Positions 8,472 to 16,343 of a stretch of DNA of 64,000 nt are shown in pieces. The notes under the pieces were generated by a model. It ran no database searches. It saw only the letters and a program-made list of their open reading frames with translations, and had not been told where the DNA came from. The stretch spans positions 39,909 to 103,908 of the forward strand of contig NZ_CALNCS010000021.1 of assembly GCF_937875145.1 (NCBI RefSeq), given 5' to 3'. Positions within the stretch are counted from its first letter, which is position 1. The number at the start of each line of letters is the position of its first letter. The translations under genes were made by a program, and so were the position numbers. This stretch comes from Alkalibaculum bacchi. GTDB lineage: Bacteria > Bacillota > Clostridia > Eubacteriales > Alkalibacteraceae.

Positions 8472-8570
8472 GTCTGGGCTCAAATAGAAACTAATAAAAC
8501 AACAGAAGGTATTGATCCCTTAACATTAGGTCAAAAGTTTTATGATATTAAAGAACTAATTTGTCAATAG
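8472..8570 (+). pseudogene. C-terminal remnant of an unknown gene
   Basis: A 32-codon open stretch encodes protein-like sequence (VWAQIETNKTTEGIDPLTLG) ending at a TAG, without a start codon or ribosome site of its own in frame. It looks like the tail of a deleted gene. No family assigned. Confidence 0.3.
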
Positions 8571-8611
8571 GTACATCGATCATGATAGCAGCTTACAAGG
8601 GAGGATAAAAA

Positions 8612-8974
8612 ATGATAGAAATAGCATATTTAAAAGAAAAAGAAAAGATACATTCTTTACCTCAAGAGGTACAAGAGGCAATAATTGAGATTCTTCAAAT
8701 ACTAGACTTAGGATATGGAGAAGAGAGAGATAAATACAATGATGATGGAGGATATGTTCTAGTAGTAGAAAGTGAAGATGACCTTTTAATAATAAAGGAG
8801 GAACTCTATATTGATTATGACGATATTATTGCCGAATATATAAATACGATAGTATGTGGTAATGGTGAGGTATATACCAATGTTTTGATGATCTGTAGCG
8901 ATAATTATGCAATATCATTAATAATGCCGATGAGACTAATGCCAAAGAATTTAATAGACCAAATGGAAGAATGA
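8612..8974 (+). CDS. Hypothetical protein of the mobile element (120 aa)
   Basis: An acidic 120-residue protein, possibly alpha/beta, with an amphipathic helix at 12-32, a central YNDDGGYVLVVESEDDL stretch and a hydrophobic C-terminal third (YAISLIMPMRL). No family recognised with confidence. The ATG has GGGAGG seven bases upstream. A strong terminator follows directly at 8976, so it is the end of a short transcript. Confidence 0.65.
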   Translation: MIEIAYLKEKEKIHSLPQEVQEAIIEILQILDLGYGEERDKYNDDGGYVLVVESEDDLLIIKEELYIDYDDIIAEYINTIVCGNGEVYTNVLMICSDNYAISLIMPMRLMPKNLIDQMEE

Positions 8975-8975
8975 C

Positions 8976-9015
8976 AGCCTTAATTTCCACAATGTGGTGA
9001 TTAAGGCTATTTTTT
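8976..9015 (+). terminator. Intrinsic terminator, twin of the one at 10022
   Basis: AGCCTTAAT (8976-8984) and ATTAAGGCT (9000-9008) enclose an inner CCAC/GTGG stem and are followed by six T. The terminator at 10022 has the same stem, suggesting duplication inside the element. Confidence 0.85.
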
Positions 9016-9057
9016 ATGGAACTATACATGTCAGAATATATGGAAGGAGGAATAACT

Positions 9058-9147
9058 ATGAGATGGTTTATAAGTGGAATTGTAGCTGGAGTATCTATTT
9101 GCGTGTTAGTTGAAACTGTAGATTTAGCTAATACAGTAACGTATTAA
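9058..9147 (+). CDS. Very small hydrophobic peptide (29 aa)
   Basis: An ATG with a strong AAGGAGGAATA site upstream opens a 29-codon frame with one hydrophobic segment (residues 3-20). Its strong ribosome site and position between terminators favour translation. Similar one-helix peptides occur in mobile elements, but no family is assigned. Confidence 0.4.
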   Translation: MRWFISGIVAGVSICVLVETVDLANTVTY

Positions 9148-9170
9148 TAAAAGAGAAAGGATTGATAAAG

Positions 9171-9314
9171 GTGATATCTTATATAACAGTTACAACAGCT
9201 CAAGCTATAGAACTATTTACAAGTGGTCTTATCTTAGGTATGACAGCATATGAGACAGCTAAGAGAAAGAAATTACAGACAACAACAAATAAAGCTACTA
9301 AAACTATTATATGA
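9171..9314 (+). CDS. Very small protein (47 aa)
   Basis: A GTG start at 9171, after AGAAAGGATTGATAAAG, opens a 47-codon frame: a mildly hydrophobic helix (residues 5-26, LFTSGLILGMTAYETA) followed by a basic tail (KRKK). It is followed at once by a terminator at 9336, which supports a real transcript ending here. Function unknown; a small membrane-associated peptide is possible. Confidence 0.4.
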   Translation: MISYITVTTAQAIELFTSGLILGMTAYETAKRKKLQTTTNKATKTII

Positions 9315-9335
9315 GCCAACAAGCTCTATCAAAAA

Positions 9336-9375
9336 GCCTCAATCTCTCATATTAGGGAGATTGAGGCAGTTTTTA
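9336..9375 (+). terminator. Intrinsic terminator
   Basis: GCCTCAATCTC (9336-9346) pairs perfectly with GAGATTGAGGC (9357-9367), followed by AGTTTTT. Confidence 0.9.
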
Positions 9376-9397
9376 TGTGAAAACAAAGGGAAAGGGG

Positions 9398-9848
9398 ATG
9401 AATACAATTAATACAAGAAAACCCAGAAAGTTAATAGATATAGTTAAGATAAAACTCTGTAAAGAAGGAAGTGTCTTATATGAACCTAGAAAGATAAGCT
9501 CCCCTAGTGATGTAGTTAGCTTATGTAGAAGATTTCAAGATGATTTCAATATCATTAGATGCGAAAAATCAGCCAACAAATGTAAGTGTCGTAAGCATAG
9601 GAACATTAAATAGTTCCCTATGTCATCCAAGAGAAATATTCAAGGTAGCGATCATATCCAATGCAAATAGTATTATTATTAGCCACAATCATCCATCAGG
9701 AGATCCTAATCCTAGTAAAGAAGATATTAGTATAACCTCTAGGTTAGAAGAAGTAGGTAGTCTGATGGGAATTCCAATCTTAGACCATATAATAATTGGT
9801 GGAGAAGGTCTATATTTTAGTTTTAAAGAAAATGATATGCTTAAATAG
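9398..9848 (+). pseudogene. RadC-family JAB-domain protein, frameshifted
   Basis: RadC-like proteins carry a JAB1/MPN-type metal-binding domain and are frequent on mobile elements; their biochemical role is unsettled. The first frame (ATG 9398, AAAGGGG upstream) gives IDIVKIKLCKEGSVLYEPRK, the normal N-terminus of these short RadC proteins. The second frame, from about 9540, gives ISLDAKNQPTNVSVVSIGTL, the metal-binding motif SHNHPSGDPNPSKED and the C-terminal LDHIIIGGEG. A short deletion with frame change near 9535-9545 separates them. All catalytic-site residues are still encoded. It may be a real mutation or a sequencing error; a second RadC remnant lies at 7043. Confidence 0.8.
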
Positions 9849-10021
9849 TAAAGTAAAAGTTAGATGGTACAAATTATGTATGGGAAATTACAATGTAAAA
9901 ATCATTGAATAATACAGAGGATAATTCTATTCAAAATTGATGAATTTATATAATTAAAGGTGTGATAACAAAATCAGTCTGATCAAGAAATCTAAATTTT
10001 TAAATCTAGGAAATACATAAC

Positions 10022-10059
10022 AGCCTTAATTACCAAAGATGGTGATTAAGGCTGTTTTT
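10022..10059 (+). terminator. Intrinsic terminator, twin of the one at 8976
   Basis: AGCCTTAAT (10022-10030) pairs with ATTAAGGCT (10045-10053), followed by GTTTTT. Stem identical to the terminator at 8976. Confidence 0.85.
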
Positions 10060-10112
10060 ATGTAAAAAATACTTTGTGCTAGAAAAGTCTATAGAAGGGG
10101 ATATATTGCATA

Positions 10113-10430
10113 ATGGAATATAAATTTAACGGTTCTAGGTATGTAACTAGGGGAATAAGTTTAGGGATACCATCGGCATTAGTAATGTATTTGTGGGGGA
10201 TTATAGAAGAGAGGAAAAAGAATAAAGGAGTACCAATGGATTATTTACAAATATTTAAATTAAAGTCAGAAAGAAAGAACAGAAAAAGAAATCTGATCAT
10301 AACGTTGAGTCAAGAACAGCCACCATATGAGGAAGTCCATATTATAAGTAAATTTAGTGATATAACAGAAAAGATCTATGTGATAGACGATATAGATCAT
10401 GTGACAATGCTATTGCCAGAGGAATATTAG
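10113..10430 (+). CDS. DUF960-family protein
   Basis: A 105-residue protein with the pattern I recall for DUF960: RYVTRGI near the N-terminus, IP then LW with spacing (residues 19-28), DYLQIFKL at about 43-50, a SQEQPPY motif near 67-73 and a terminal VIDDIDHVTMLLPEEY. DUF960 was defined on staphylococcal proteins and is a standard companion gene of SCC recombinases; its function is unknown. The ATG has AAGGGG upstream, and a terminator follows at 10454. Its presence here is independent support for the SCC-like reading. Family assignment is from memory of the pattern, not a search. Confidence 0.72.
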   Translation: MEYKFNGSRYVTRGISLGIPSALVMYLWGIIEERKKNKGVPMDYLQIFKLKSERKNRKRNLIITLSQEQPPYEEVHIISKFSDITEKIYVIDDIDHVTMLLPEEY

Positions 10431-10453
10431 GTGCATCTAATATATACAATCAA

Positions 10454-10483
10454 GTAGCGACTATATATGGTTGCTATTTTTTT
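10454..10483 (+). terminator. Intrinsic terminator after the DUF960 gene
   Basis: TAGCGAC (10455-10461) pairs with GTTGCTA (10470-10476, one G-U pair), followed by seven T. Confidence 0.75.
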
Positions 10484-10652
10484 GGCTATTATATGTACTG
10501 TGAATAAAAAAACGATTTATTTAGTGATCTTGCATACATCATTAAAATTAGTAGAAATATGAGTAGTAAGAATATAAGAAACATTTTCACTAAAAGATAT
10601 TTACAGATGGTACAATAAAAGCAAATATATCTTTGTAGATGAGGTGGAATAG

Positions 10653-11429
10653 ATGGAAACATTCAGTAAAAATAATATAATAGAATTAGCAAGAGGTAAA
10701 AAAGATACATATTATGAAGAGCGGACACTTAATAATCATCTAGATAAGATTCTTGAGTTTTTAGATTCTAAAAGAGTTCAAAGAATATTAAATAGAAATT
10801 CTGATGGATCAGGGATTGATTTATTTCTTAAAGAACTTAACTTTAGTCCGACTAGAAGTAATGAGAATAAAGGTTCATTCCAATTCAATCTTACTACTAC
10901 AATATTTCTAGCCTTATTATTAATAACATATGACGAGCCCTATTTCGAACAATTACTGAACGGGAAATTTGTATTAGTAGATGATGGTGATGAGTGGATA
11001 GCTAAATTATCACATGTACTAGAACTTTTTAAAACAGATTGGGAGCGTTCAACAGGAAATACAGATCGTAATAGAGTACAAACGTTTAAAAATAGAAGCT
11101 GGGAAAACGTTAGTATCAATATAATGAGTCAACTATATCGTTTTACTTTACCAGAAATAAATGAAGAACTCGTAGAAGACATGGTAAAGCAAGTACAAGG
11201 GATTATTGAAAAATTCTTAGCAATGGGAGATAAATCAAAAATTGATGCTTATGAATACATGAAGAGTAGACTTGATTACATTGATAAAAAAATTATTGGA
11301 CGAATCGTAGATGAAATGGATGGTATAGAAAAACTAGTGTACAACACAAATCTAAAGTTAAATCATAATGAGTACACACTACTGGATTATCTGAAAGAAT
11401 TTAATGTAATAGAAAAAATAGAGCCATAA
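10653..11429 (+). CDS. Hypothetical protein of the mobile element (258 aa)
   Basis: A 258-residue, mostly helical, soluble protein with no recognised domain. Notable stretches are LTTTIFLALLLITYDEPYF (about 90-108), which is buried-helix-like rather than a clear membrane span, and a C-terminal helical region rich in Lys/Glu. The ATG has GATGAGGTGG upstream. It starts the intact replication/recombination block of the element, and a weak terminator overlaps its stop. The role is unknown; its position before the helicase operon would fit a regulatory or accessory replication function, but that is only inference. Confidence 0.65.
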   Translation: METFSKNNIIELARGKKDTYYEERTLNNHLDKILEFLDSKRVQRILNRNSDGSGIDLFLKELNFSPTRSNENKGSFQFNLTTTIFLALLLITYDEPYFEQLLNGKFVLVDDGDEWIAKLSHVLELFKTDWERSTGNTDRNRVQTFKNRSWENVSINIMSQLYRFTLPEINEELVEDMVKQVQGIIEKFLAMGDKSKIDAYEYMKSRLDYIDKKIIGRIVDEMDGIEKLVYNTNLKLNHNEYTLLDYLKEFNVIEKIEP

Positions 11430-11445
11430 GAAGCTCTGTTTTTTT
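11420..11445 (+). terminator. Short hairpin with T tract
   Basis: AGAGC (11420-11424) pairs with GCTCT (11433-11437) and is followed by G then seven T. The hairpin overlaps the stop codon of the preceding gene. Confidence 0.55.
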
Positions 11446-11530
11446 GTACACAAAAATATATTGTTGTCAATGAAAACTTTTATTCATTTTCTGCATCATT
11501 CCCTTCATTTCAATCAAAATCTTGATACAC

Positions 11531-11672
11531 TATAATGTTTATAAGAGGTGGCCGCCTTTTGAAAATAGCTAGTAGTTTAAGGACGTATTCCTTACTTTCA
11601 GAAAACACTGCTGATGAAAAAAGGAATAAGGAAAATAAATACTTACGGGTGCGTTCAACTGCCCCTAAGTAA
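11531..11672 (+). promoter_or_regulatory. Promoter and structured leader of the helicase operon, with a possible 37-codon leader peptide
   Basis: A perfect TATAAT lies at 11531-11536. Downstream, AGGTGGCCGCCT (11546-11557) is nearly self-complementary and contains the ribosome site for a TTG at 11559, which would encode a basic 37-residue peptide ending at 11672 (KIASSLRTYSLLSENTADEK at its start). TATTCCTT near 11585 can pair with AAGGAATA near 11623. The layout resembles an attenuating leader in which the ribosome site is masked. Neither the peptide nor the control mechanism is proven. Confidence 0.35.
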
Positions 11673-11688
11673 AACGGAGGAATTATTG

Positions 11689-12204
11689 ATGATCCAAGAT
11701 ACCAAAACAATTTTTACGCCAAATTATCAAGTCAATTTATCACTAAAAGATTATTGTGGATTTAAATATGGGTCCCAAGATAGATGGAAAAAAGAATTAC
11801 CAGAAGATATTATATCTACAGAAATTTCATCAATAACTGTAGCTGTTGAATTAGATGATAAGTTGATAGTTGATGGAAAAGATTGGAGAGCAGGTATAAG
11901 TCAACTAAATTTAATTAAAAGTTTAGCTAGAAACGTCAGAAATACAGTCGGTTGTCAAAGTGCACTTGATATATCAATGAATTGCTTCTTCATAGAACTA
12001 TTTAACTTTGTTGACAATCCGTATAACACTACTTTCAGTATAACATCTTCTACGATAGAACGTAAGGTTGATGAAATACTAGAAGGTTTTAAGAGAACCA
12101 AAATAGAGATAGCATCTATCTATTTGACTATATATACACATCTTCTGAAAATTCCAAATTTTGGTGTAGTAAGTGTACTAGAAACATGGGAGGATGTTGC
12201 ATGA
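11689..12204 (+). CDS. Hypothetical protein upstream of the OB-fold protein (171 aa)
   Basis: A 171-residue protein of unknown family. ATG 11689 is chosen over an upstream ATG at 11614 because CGGAGGAATTATTG ends directly before it. Its stop overlaps the next start in ATGA, so it is translationally coupled to the OB-fold-like gene and probably part of the same replication module. The composition is mixed alpha/beta without membrane segments. Confidence 0.68.
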   Translation: MIQDTKTIFTPNYQVNLSLKDYCGFKYGSQDRWKKELPEDIISTEISSITVAVELDDKLIVDGKDWRAGISQLNLIKSLARNVRNTVGCQSALDISMNCFFIELFNFVDNPYNTTFSITSSTIERKVDEILEGFKRTKIEIASIYLTIYTHLLKIPNFGVVSVLETWEDVA

Positions 12205-12560
12205 AGATTACTGTTAATCGAGGATATAAAACCATAGACGAAGGCGTTTATGTATTAACCATTAAAGTTTTATCGCAAGACAACAGTAATAGGAATTATA
12301 TTAAACTAACCTTAGAAGATGACGAAGGGTTGCTAGCTTTTGATCGAATCTTTTTGGAGTTAGAGGAAGGAACAAAACTAGGAGAATTAGTAAAAGCCGT
12401 AACTGGTGAAATTCCAGCAGTAATTGAAGATTTAACTTCTGTATTAATAGGGGCTAAAGTAGGAGTAGAAATTAAAGTAAATTACTCTGAAAAGTCCAAT
12501 AGATATTATAGCAACATTGTTGAATACTTCTCAGAAGACTGTATTGTATATGAAGAGTAG
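12201..12560 (+). CDS. Small OB-fold-like, putative single-stranded DNA-binding protein
   Basis: A 119-residue acidic beta-rich protein. Strands around residues 3-25 and 28-45, followed by a helix and VEIKVNYSEKSNRYYSNIVEY, resemble the OB-fold proteins (DUF669-like) that mobile elements use as ssDNA-binding proteins. The start is ATG 12201, overlapping the previous stop, with GGGAGG at 12189-12194. It lies directly before the helicase gene. In SCC elements a small ssDNA-binding protein also neighbours the Cch helicase, so the arrangement is functionally parallel. The OB-fold call is a pattern judgement and would need a structure prediction. Confidence 0.55.
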   Translation: MKITVNRGYKTIDEGVYVLTIKVLSQDNSNRNYIKLTLEDDEGLLAFDRIFLELEEGTKLGELVKAVTGEIPAVIEDLTSVLIGAKVGVEIKVNYSEKSNRYYSNIVEYFSEDCIVYEE

Positions 12561-12572
12561 GGGGTATCAAGC

Positions 12573-14171
12573 TTGAACAGTATTCAATTACCAGATTTTT
12601 TTATAGGGCTAGATACTTTAGAGGTCTTAGGTATGTTCAAAAGAAGTTTATTGAAGGAAAGCGATTGTTTAGATAATAAAAATCTAAATATCTTATTTTT
12701 CTTAAAGGATACAGATGAAGAGTCATATCTAACGGCTCTTCATCTGCTAGAAAAAAGCAGTTCTAAAGAGATAGTGGAAGGCAAAATTAGAGACTATATA
12801 AACACTATAAAGAGTGAGCTTGGTAAAGCAGGATATGACAAATTAGGCATTGTTACTAAATCAGATGGCTCAATTCAGTTTTCTCACAATAGATTCTCAA
12901 AATTTATAGCAGATAGATATGACCTTGTGGTTTTTAATTCAGACACATTCTATTCATACAGAAACGGTTATTGGGTGGAATTAGATGAATTAGAATTCAA
13001 AAGTAGATTGAGAAGAATTGTAAACTTTCTTAGTGAAGATCTCTGGAAACCTGCTTTAGAGTTTAAGTATATAGAGGCATTGAAGCTAGAATGTAAGCGA
13101 ATTAAGGAATTTAATTCCCGAAGAAATTATGTAAACTTGACTAATGGCATGTTAAACCTTAAGACGTTTGAACTTGAGAGTCACCATAAGTATTATTATT
13201 CAAGCATACAAATACCTATAGAATACGAAAAGGAATCAAATTGTCCCAAATTTAAAGATTTTCTAATGGATATATTTGACGGTGACCAAGAAAGGGTTTT
13301 AGTAATGCAGGAAATATTAGGATATTGTCTAACGGCAGATACCAATGCGCAGAAGGCTTTTATATTACTAGGGCATGGTTCTAATGGAAAATCCGTATTA
13401 TGTGATGTAATGGCTAAACTTTATGGAGAGGATAATTTATCCAGTACATCGTTGAAGGAACTAGGTGGAAAATTTGCTAAGTTCAGCATATACAACAAGA
13501 CAGTTAATATATCAACAGAGAATGAGATGGATAGAGATATGCTGGCTACTGGAGATTTTAAAAAGATTGTTTCAGGCGATTTGATTCAAGTTGAAGAAAA
13601 GTATAGAAATCCCTTTATATATAGACCCTTTGTGAAGCTAATTTTTGCTGTTAACTCAATGCCAAAAAGCATGGATTATAGTTATGGGTATTATCGTAGA
13701 CTGCTGATTCTGCCCTTTAATAAGCGATATAGCCTTAAACCAAAAGAGGGAGAAGAGTTAGCGAATCCAAATTTAAAAGAAAAATTATTTACTGAGATGC
13801 CTGGAATACTTAATTTTGCATTAGAAGGCCTAAAGCGGTTAAGAGATAATAATTACAAGTTTACAGAAAGTAGAGAGATTGATACGACTCTCAGAGATTA
13901 CAGGAAGGATATGGATATATTAAGCCAATTTATAGAAGATGAAGTCCAAGAGGAGACTCATTTTACAGTTCAAAGGTATGAGATAAGAAATAGGTTCGAG
14001 AGCTGGTGCATAAGAACATATAACACAAAACATAACAGGATTCCAAGTAGAGAATTTTGGAAGAGATTTAGAAATAGTCTCAATTCGTTAGACATGAAAT
14101 ATAATGAAGGCAAAAGTAATGGTAAAGATTTGTTTATAGGCATACGTTTGAAAAGTGATCGAAAAAAATAG
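12573..14171 (+). CDS. D5/P4-family AAA+ (SF3-type) replicative helicase
   Basis: A 532-residue protein of the phage/plasmid primase-helicase family (poxvirus D5 / phage P4 alpha C-terminal type). The D5-N-like region covers about 90-250. Walker A is GHGSNGKS at 267-274. An acidic Walker-B-like segment, NISTENEMD, is near 311, and the arginine-finger/sensor region FAVNSMPK with YYRRLLILPF is near 360-385. A C-terminal winged-helix-like region follows. No N-terminal primase catalytic motif is visible. The TTG start at 12573 has GGGGGTATC upstream. It presumably unwinds the excised circular element during replication, as Cch does in SCC. An inverted repeat lies just downstream at 14218. Confidence 0.85.
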   Translation: MNSIQLPDFFIGLDTLEVLGMFKRSLLKESDCLDNKNLNILFFLKDTDEESYLTALHLLEKSSSKEIVEGKIRDYINTIKSELGKAGYDKLGIVTKSDGSIQFSHNRFSKFIADRYDLVVFNSDTFYSYRNGYWVELDELEFKSRLRRIVNFLSEDLWKPALEFKYIEALKLECKRIKEFNSRRNYVNLTNGMLNLKTFELESHHKYYYSSIQIPIEYEKESNCPKFKDFLMDIFDGDQERVLVMQEILGYCLTADTNAQKAFILLGHGSNGKSVLCDVMAKLYGEDNLSSTSLKELGGKFAKFSIYNKTVNISTENEMDRDMLATGDFKKIVSGDLIQVEEKYRNPFIYRPFVKLIFAVNSMPKSMDYSYGYYRRLLILPFNKRYSLKPKEGEELANPNLKEKLFTEMPGILNFALEGLKRLRDNNYKFTESREIDTTLRDYRKDMDILSQFIEDEVQEETHFTVQRYEIRNRFESWCIRTYNTKHNRIPSREFWKRFRNSLNSLDMKYNEGKSNGKDLFIGIRLKSDRKK

Positions 14172-14217
14172 TGAAGAAAGAAAAAAGGTAGGGCTGAAGA
14201 CTTTAGATGATGAAAGT

Positions 14218-14308
14218 AGTGGCGATAGTGGCGAATAATAAAAAAAGTTCTTACAAAGCCAAAAGCAATAACAAAAATATTTTCCAAAAATACGGTACTA
14301 TCGCCACT
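14218..14308. repeat. 12-bp inverted repeat after the helicase gene
   Basis: AGTGGCGATAGT (14218-14229) and ACTATCGCCACT (14297-14308) are perfect reverse complements 67 bp apart; GTGGCGA is repeated in tandem on the left arm. The position right after a D5-type helicase gene suggests a replication origin or regulatory site. Confidence 0.55.
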
Positions 14309-14359
14309 GATTCCGTCTCTAATCAATTATTAAATATATATTATAAAGGGGAAGATCAA

Positions 14360-14443
14360 ATGTATCAATTATTCATAGATTCATTAGTGGCAATGATAGA
14401 AGAGGTATATAAAAAGGAGGCTACAGACAATGAGCAAATTTAA
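14360..14443 (+). CDS. Very small protein (27 aa) between helicase and recombinase
   Basis: ATG 14360, with AAAGGGGAAGATC upstream, opens a 27-codon frame (MYQLFIDSLVAMIEEVYKKE) that forms a single amphipathic helix and overlaps the next gene by 14 bp. A longer frame from 14207 runs through the inverted repeat and lacks a good ribosome site, so the short form is preferred. Function unknown. Confidence 0.35.
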   Translation: MYQLFIDSLVAMIEEVYKKEATDNEQI

Positions 14444-14732
14444 GTCATCAGGTTATCAAATTGTACAGAAAATGAAGGCTGAAGGCAAATCTGCAGAAAT
14501 AAAAGATGAAATTAAAAAATTAGTGAATGATTTATACAGATTTAAACGTATTGGAATGTCCAAAGGAAAATTATCAGAAATAGATCCAAGTTGGAGTAAG
14601 TTAAGTACGGGTCAACGAATTATAAAAGGTAAAAGAATCAAGTACTACGTTGATGCAGGACTAATTAATATAAAGGGAATTGATTTAAGCTATGACAAGC
14701 CTAATTCAACAATAGTTTACGACCTAAATTAG
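14430..14732 (+). CDS. Small basic hypothetical protein upstream of the recombinase (100 aa)
   Basis: A 100-residue basic protein rich in Lys, with helices at 5-20 and 22-45 and a C-terminal beta-like part. The ATG has AAAAGGAGGC upstream and it is 18 bp before the recombinase gene, so both are likely co-transcribed. Charge and position would fit a DNA-binding accessory factor such as a recombination directionality factor or repressor, but no family is recognised. Confidence 0.6.
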   Translation: MSKFKSSGYQIVQKMKAEGKSAEIKDEIKKLVNDLYRFKRIGMSKGKLSEIDPSWSKLSTGQRIIKGKRIKYYVDAGLINIKGIDLSYDKPNSTIVYDLN

Positions 14733-14750
14733 ATTGGAGAGGAGTTCATA

Positions 14751-16343
14751 ATGGATAGTAGAGTAGCTATTTATGCAAGAGTTTCAACTGTAGAGCAAGC
14801 CGAAAAGGGCTACTCTATAGATGAACAAATTGCAAATATAAAGTCAGAATGCGAAGAACGAGGAAAGAAAGTAGTTAAAGTATATGCAGATAGAGGCATT
14901 AGTGGCTCGTCAGTAAAAAATAGACTTCAGTTACAGCAGTTGCTAAAAGATGCAGAAGATAACCTATTTGATGAGGTAATTACTTGGAAGACAAATAGGC
15001 TTGCAAGAAATCATTTGGACTTATTAAAGATAGTAGATCATTTAAAGAGATATGATATAACTTTTAGTTCATTGACTGAACCATTTGAAACAAATACTAA
15101 CCAAGGAAAATTAATGATGAGCTTGCTAGCTTCAATAGCAGAGTTTGAAAGAGGTACTATAATTGATAATGTGAAAATGGGGATGAAAGGGCGTGCGAAG
15201 CAAGGGAAATATAATGGTGGTAGAGTATTGGGATATGAATCAGTAGATGATGGGACAGGTAAGACGAAATTAGAGATAGTAGAAAGTGAAGCAATAATTA
15301 TAGTAAAGATATATAACTATTATTTGGAAGGAAAGGGTTACAAGGCAATAGTGAATAGAATAAACCAGCAAGGATACAAGACTAAGAATGGAACACATTT
15401 TAATACCTTTGGAATTAAGTATATATTAACCAACCCCTTATATAAAGGATATATAAGGTTCGGCAGGTATGTCGATTGGTGTAATAAGAGAAGAAAAGGT
15501 AAAAATGAAGAGTATATACTAGTTAAAGGAGAACATGAAGCTATAATAGACGAGGAAGATTGGGATAGAGTGCAGTTACTAATGAACAAAAAGAGTTTTA
15601 AACCTTCTAGGGTTTATGATGGTGAGTTTTTACTTACAGGGATACTAAAATGTCCTGTATGTGGATACAGTATGGTAAGAGGTAGAGGGCATTATAAATC
15701 GAAGACTACAGGAGCGGTAACCATATATCAATATTATCAATGTGGTAACTTTCATAATAAAGGTAGCGCTGTTTGTACTGCGAATAGTATTAGACAAGAG
15801 TATATAGAAGAAGCTGTATTAAACAGAATAAATGAAGTTACAATAAATACAAAGATAGTTGAAGATGTAGTTCAAAGGTTGAATGAGGAGAGGAATAAAA
15901 ATATAAAGCCTATAGAAGAAGAAATAAAACTATCTAAGGATGAGCTAGAAAAAGATAATATAAAAAAGGATAAATTGATTGAGTTGTTTCAATTGGATTT
16001 AATTACTAAAGAGGATCTTGCAAAAAGGATTAAAAAATCAGATGAAGATGTATTGAAGATTGAAGAGAGGCTATTATATTTGGAGTCTAATTTAGAATAT
16101 AGTTCATCAGATGAGATACCAGTTGATTATGTAAAAGAAAAATTAAGCAAATTCAGCGCTCTGCTACAACAAGCAAGTAACGAGAACAAAAAACTGTTAC
16201 TCCACTTGCTTGTAGAAAAGATAACTGTTAATGAGAAGAGAGAACTGGATAGTATTGAGATTAAATATAATGAGGATATAGAAATGATAATAGGGTCATC
16301 CAATGAGGATGACCCTATTTTTGTGTTTCGGCTTGTAATATAA
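14751..16343 (+). CDS. Large serine recombinase (site-specific integrase/excisionase)
   Basis: 530 residues. Resolvase-type catalytic domain at 1-150: YARVSTVEQAEKGYS carries the nucleophile Ser12, GISGSS is near 50, and RLARNHLDL and SIAEFERG hold active-site residues. A recombinase domain follows at about 170-275. A zinc ribbon has Cys301 and Cys304 plus two cysteines near 334 and 343, with a long coiled coil at about 365-470. This is the architecture of TnpX, CcrA/B/C and phage serine integrases. It probably acts on the GAACC...TATCA repeats flanking the element. A single recombinase gene, as in ccrC-type SCC, would suffice. GGAGAGGAG precedes the ATG, and the terminator overlaps its 3' end. 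Confidence 0.95.
   Translation: MDSRVAIYARVSTVEQAEKGYSIDEQIANIKSECEERGKKVVKVYADRGISGSSVKNRLQLQQLLKDAEDNLFDEVITWKTNRLARNHLDLLKIVDHLKRYDITFSSLTEPFETNTNQGKLMMSLLASIAEFERGTIIDNVKMGMKGRAKQGKYNGGRVLGYESVDDGTGKTKLEIVESEAIIIVKIYNYYLEGKGYKAIVNRINQQGYKTKNGTHFNTFGIKYILTNPLYKGYIRFGRYVDWCNKRRKGKNEEYILVKGEHEAIIDEEDWDRVQLLMNKKSFKPSRVYDGEFLLTGILKCPVCGYSMVRGRGHYKSKTTGAVTIYQYYQCGNFHNKGSAVCTANSIRQEYIEEAVLNRINEVTINTKIVEDVVQRLNEERNKNIKPIEEEIKLSKDELEKDNIKKDKLIELFQLDLITKEDLAKRIKKSDEDVLKIEERLLYLESNLEYSSSDEIPVDYVKEKLSKFSALLQQASNENKKLLLHLLVEKITVNEKRELDSIEIKYNEDIEMIIGSSNEDDPIFVFRLVI
16289..16324 (+). terminator. Terminator overlapping the recombinase 3' end
   Basis: AATAGGGTCATCC (16289-16301) pairs perfectly with GGATGACCCTATT (16307-16319), followed by TTTTG. 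The hairpin lies within the last codons of the recombinase gene. Confidence 0.88.

Noticed and set aside
5856..9848. Intact restriction-modification or other defence island
   Set aside because: The methylase is truncated, no restriction nuclease is seen, and the neighbouring genes are fragments.
14207..14359. An extended start for the small ORF before the 100-aa gene
   Set aside because: It would translate the inverted repeat, and the better ribosome site lies at 14345-14355 before ATG 14360.
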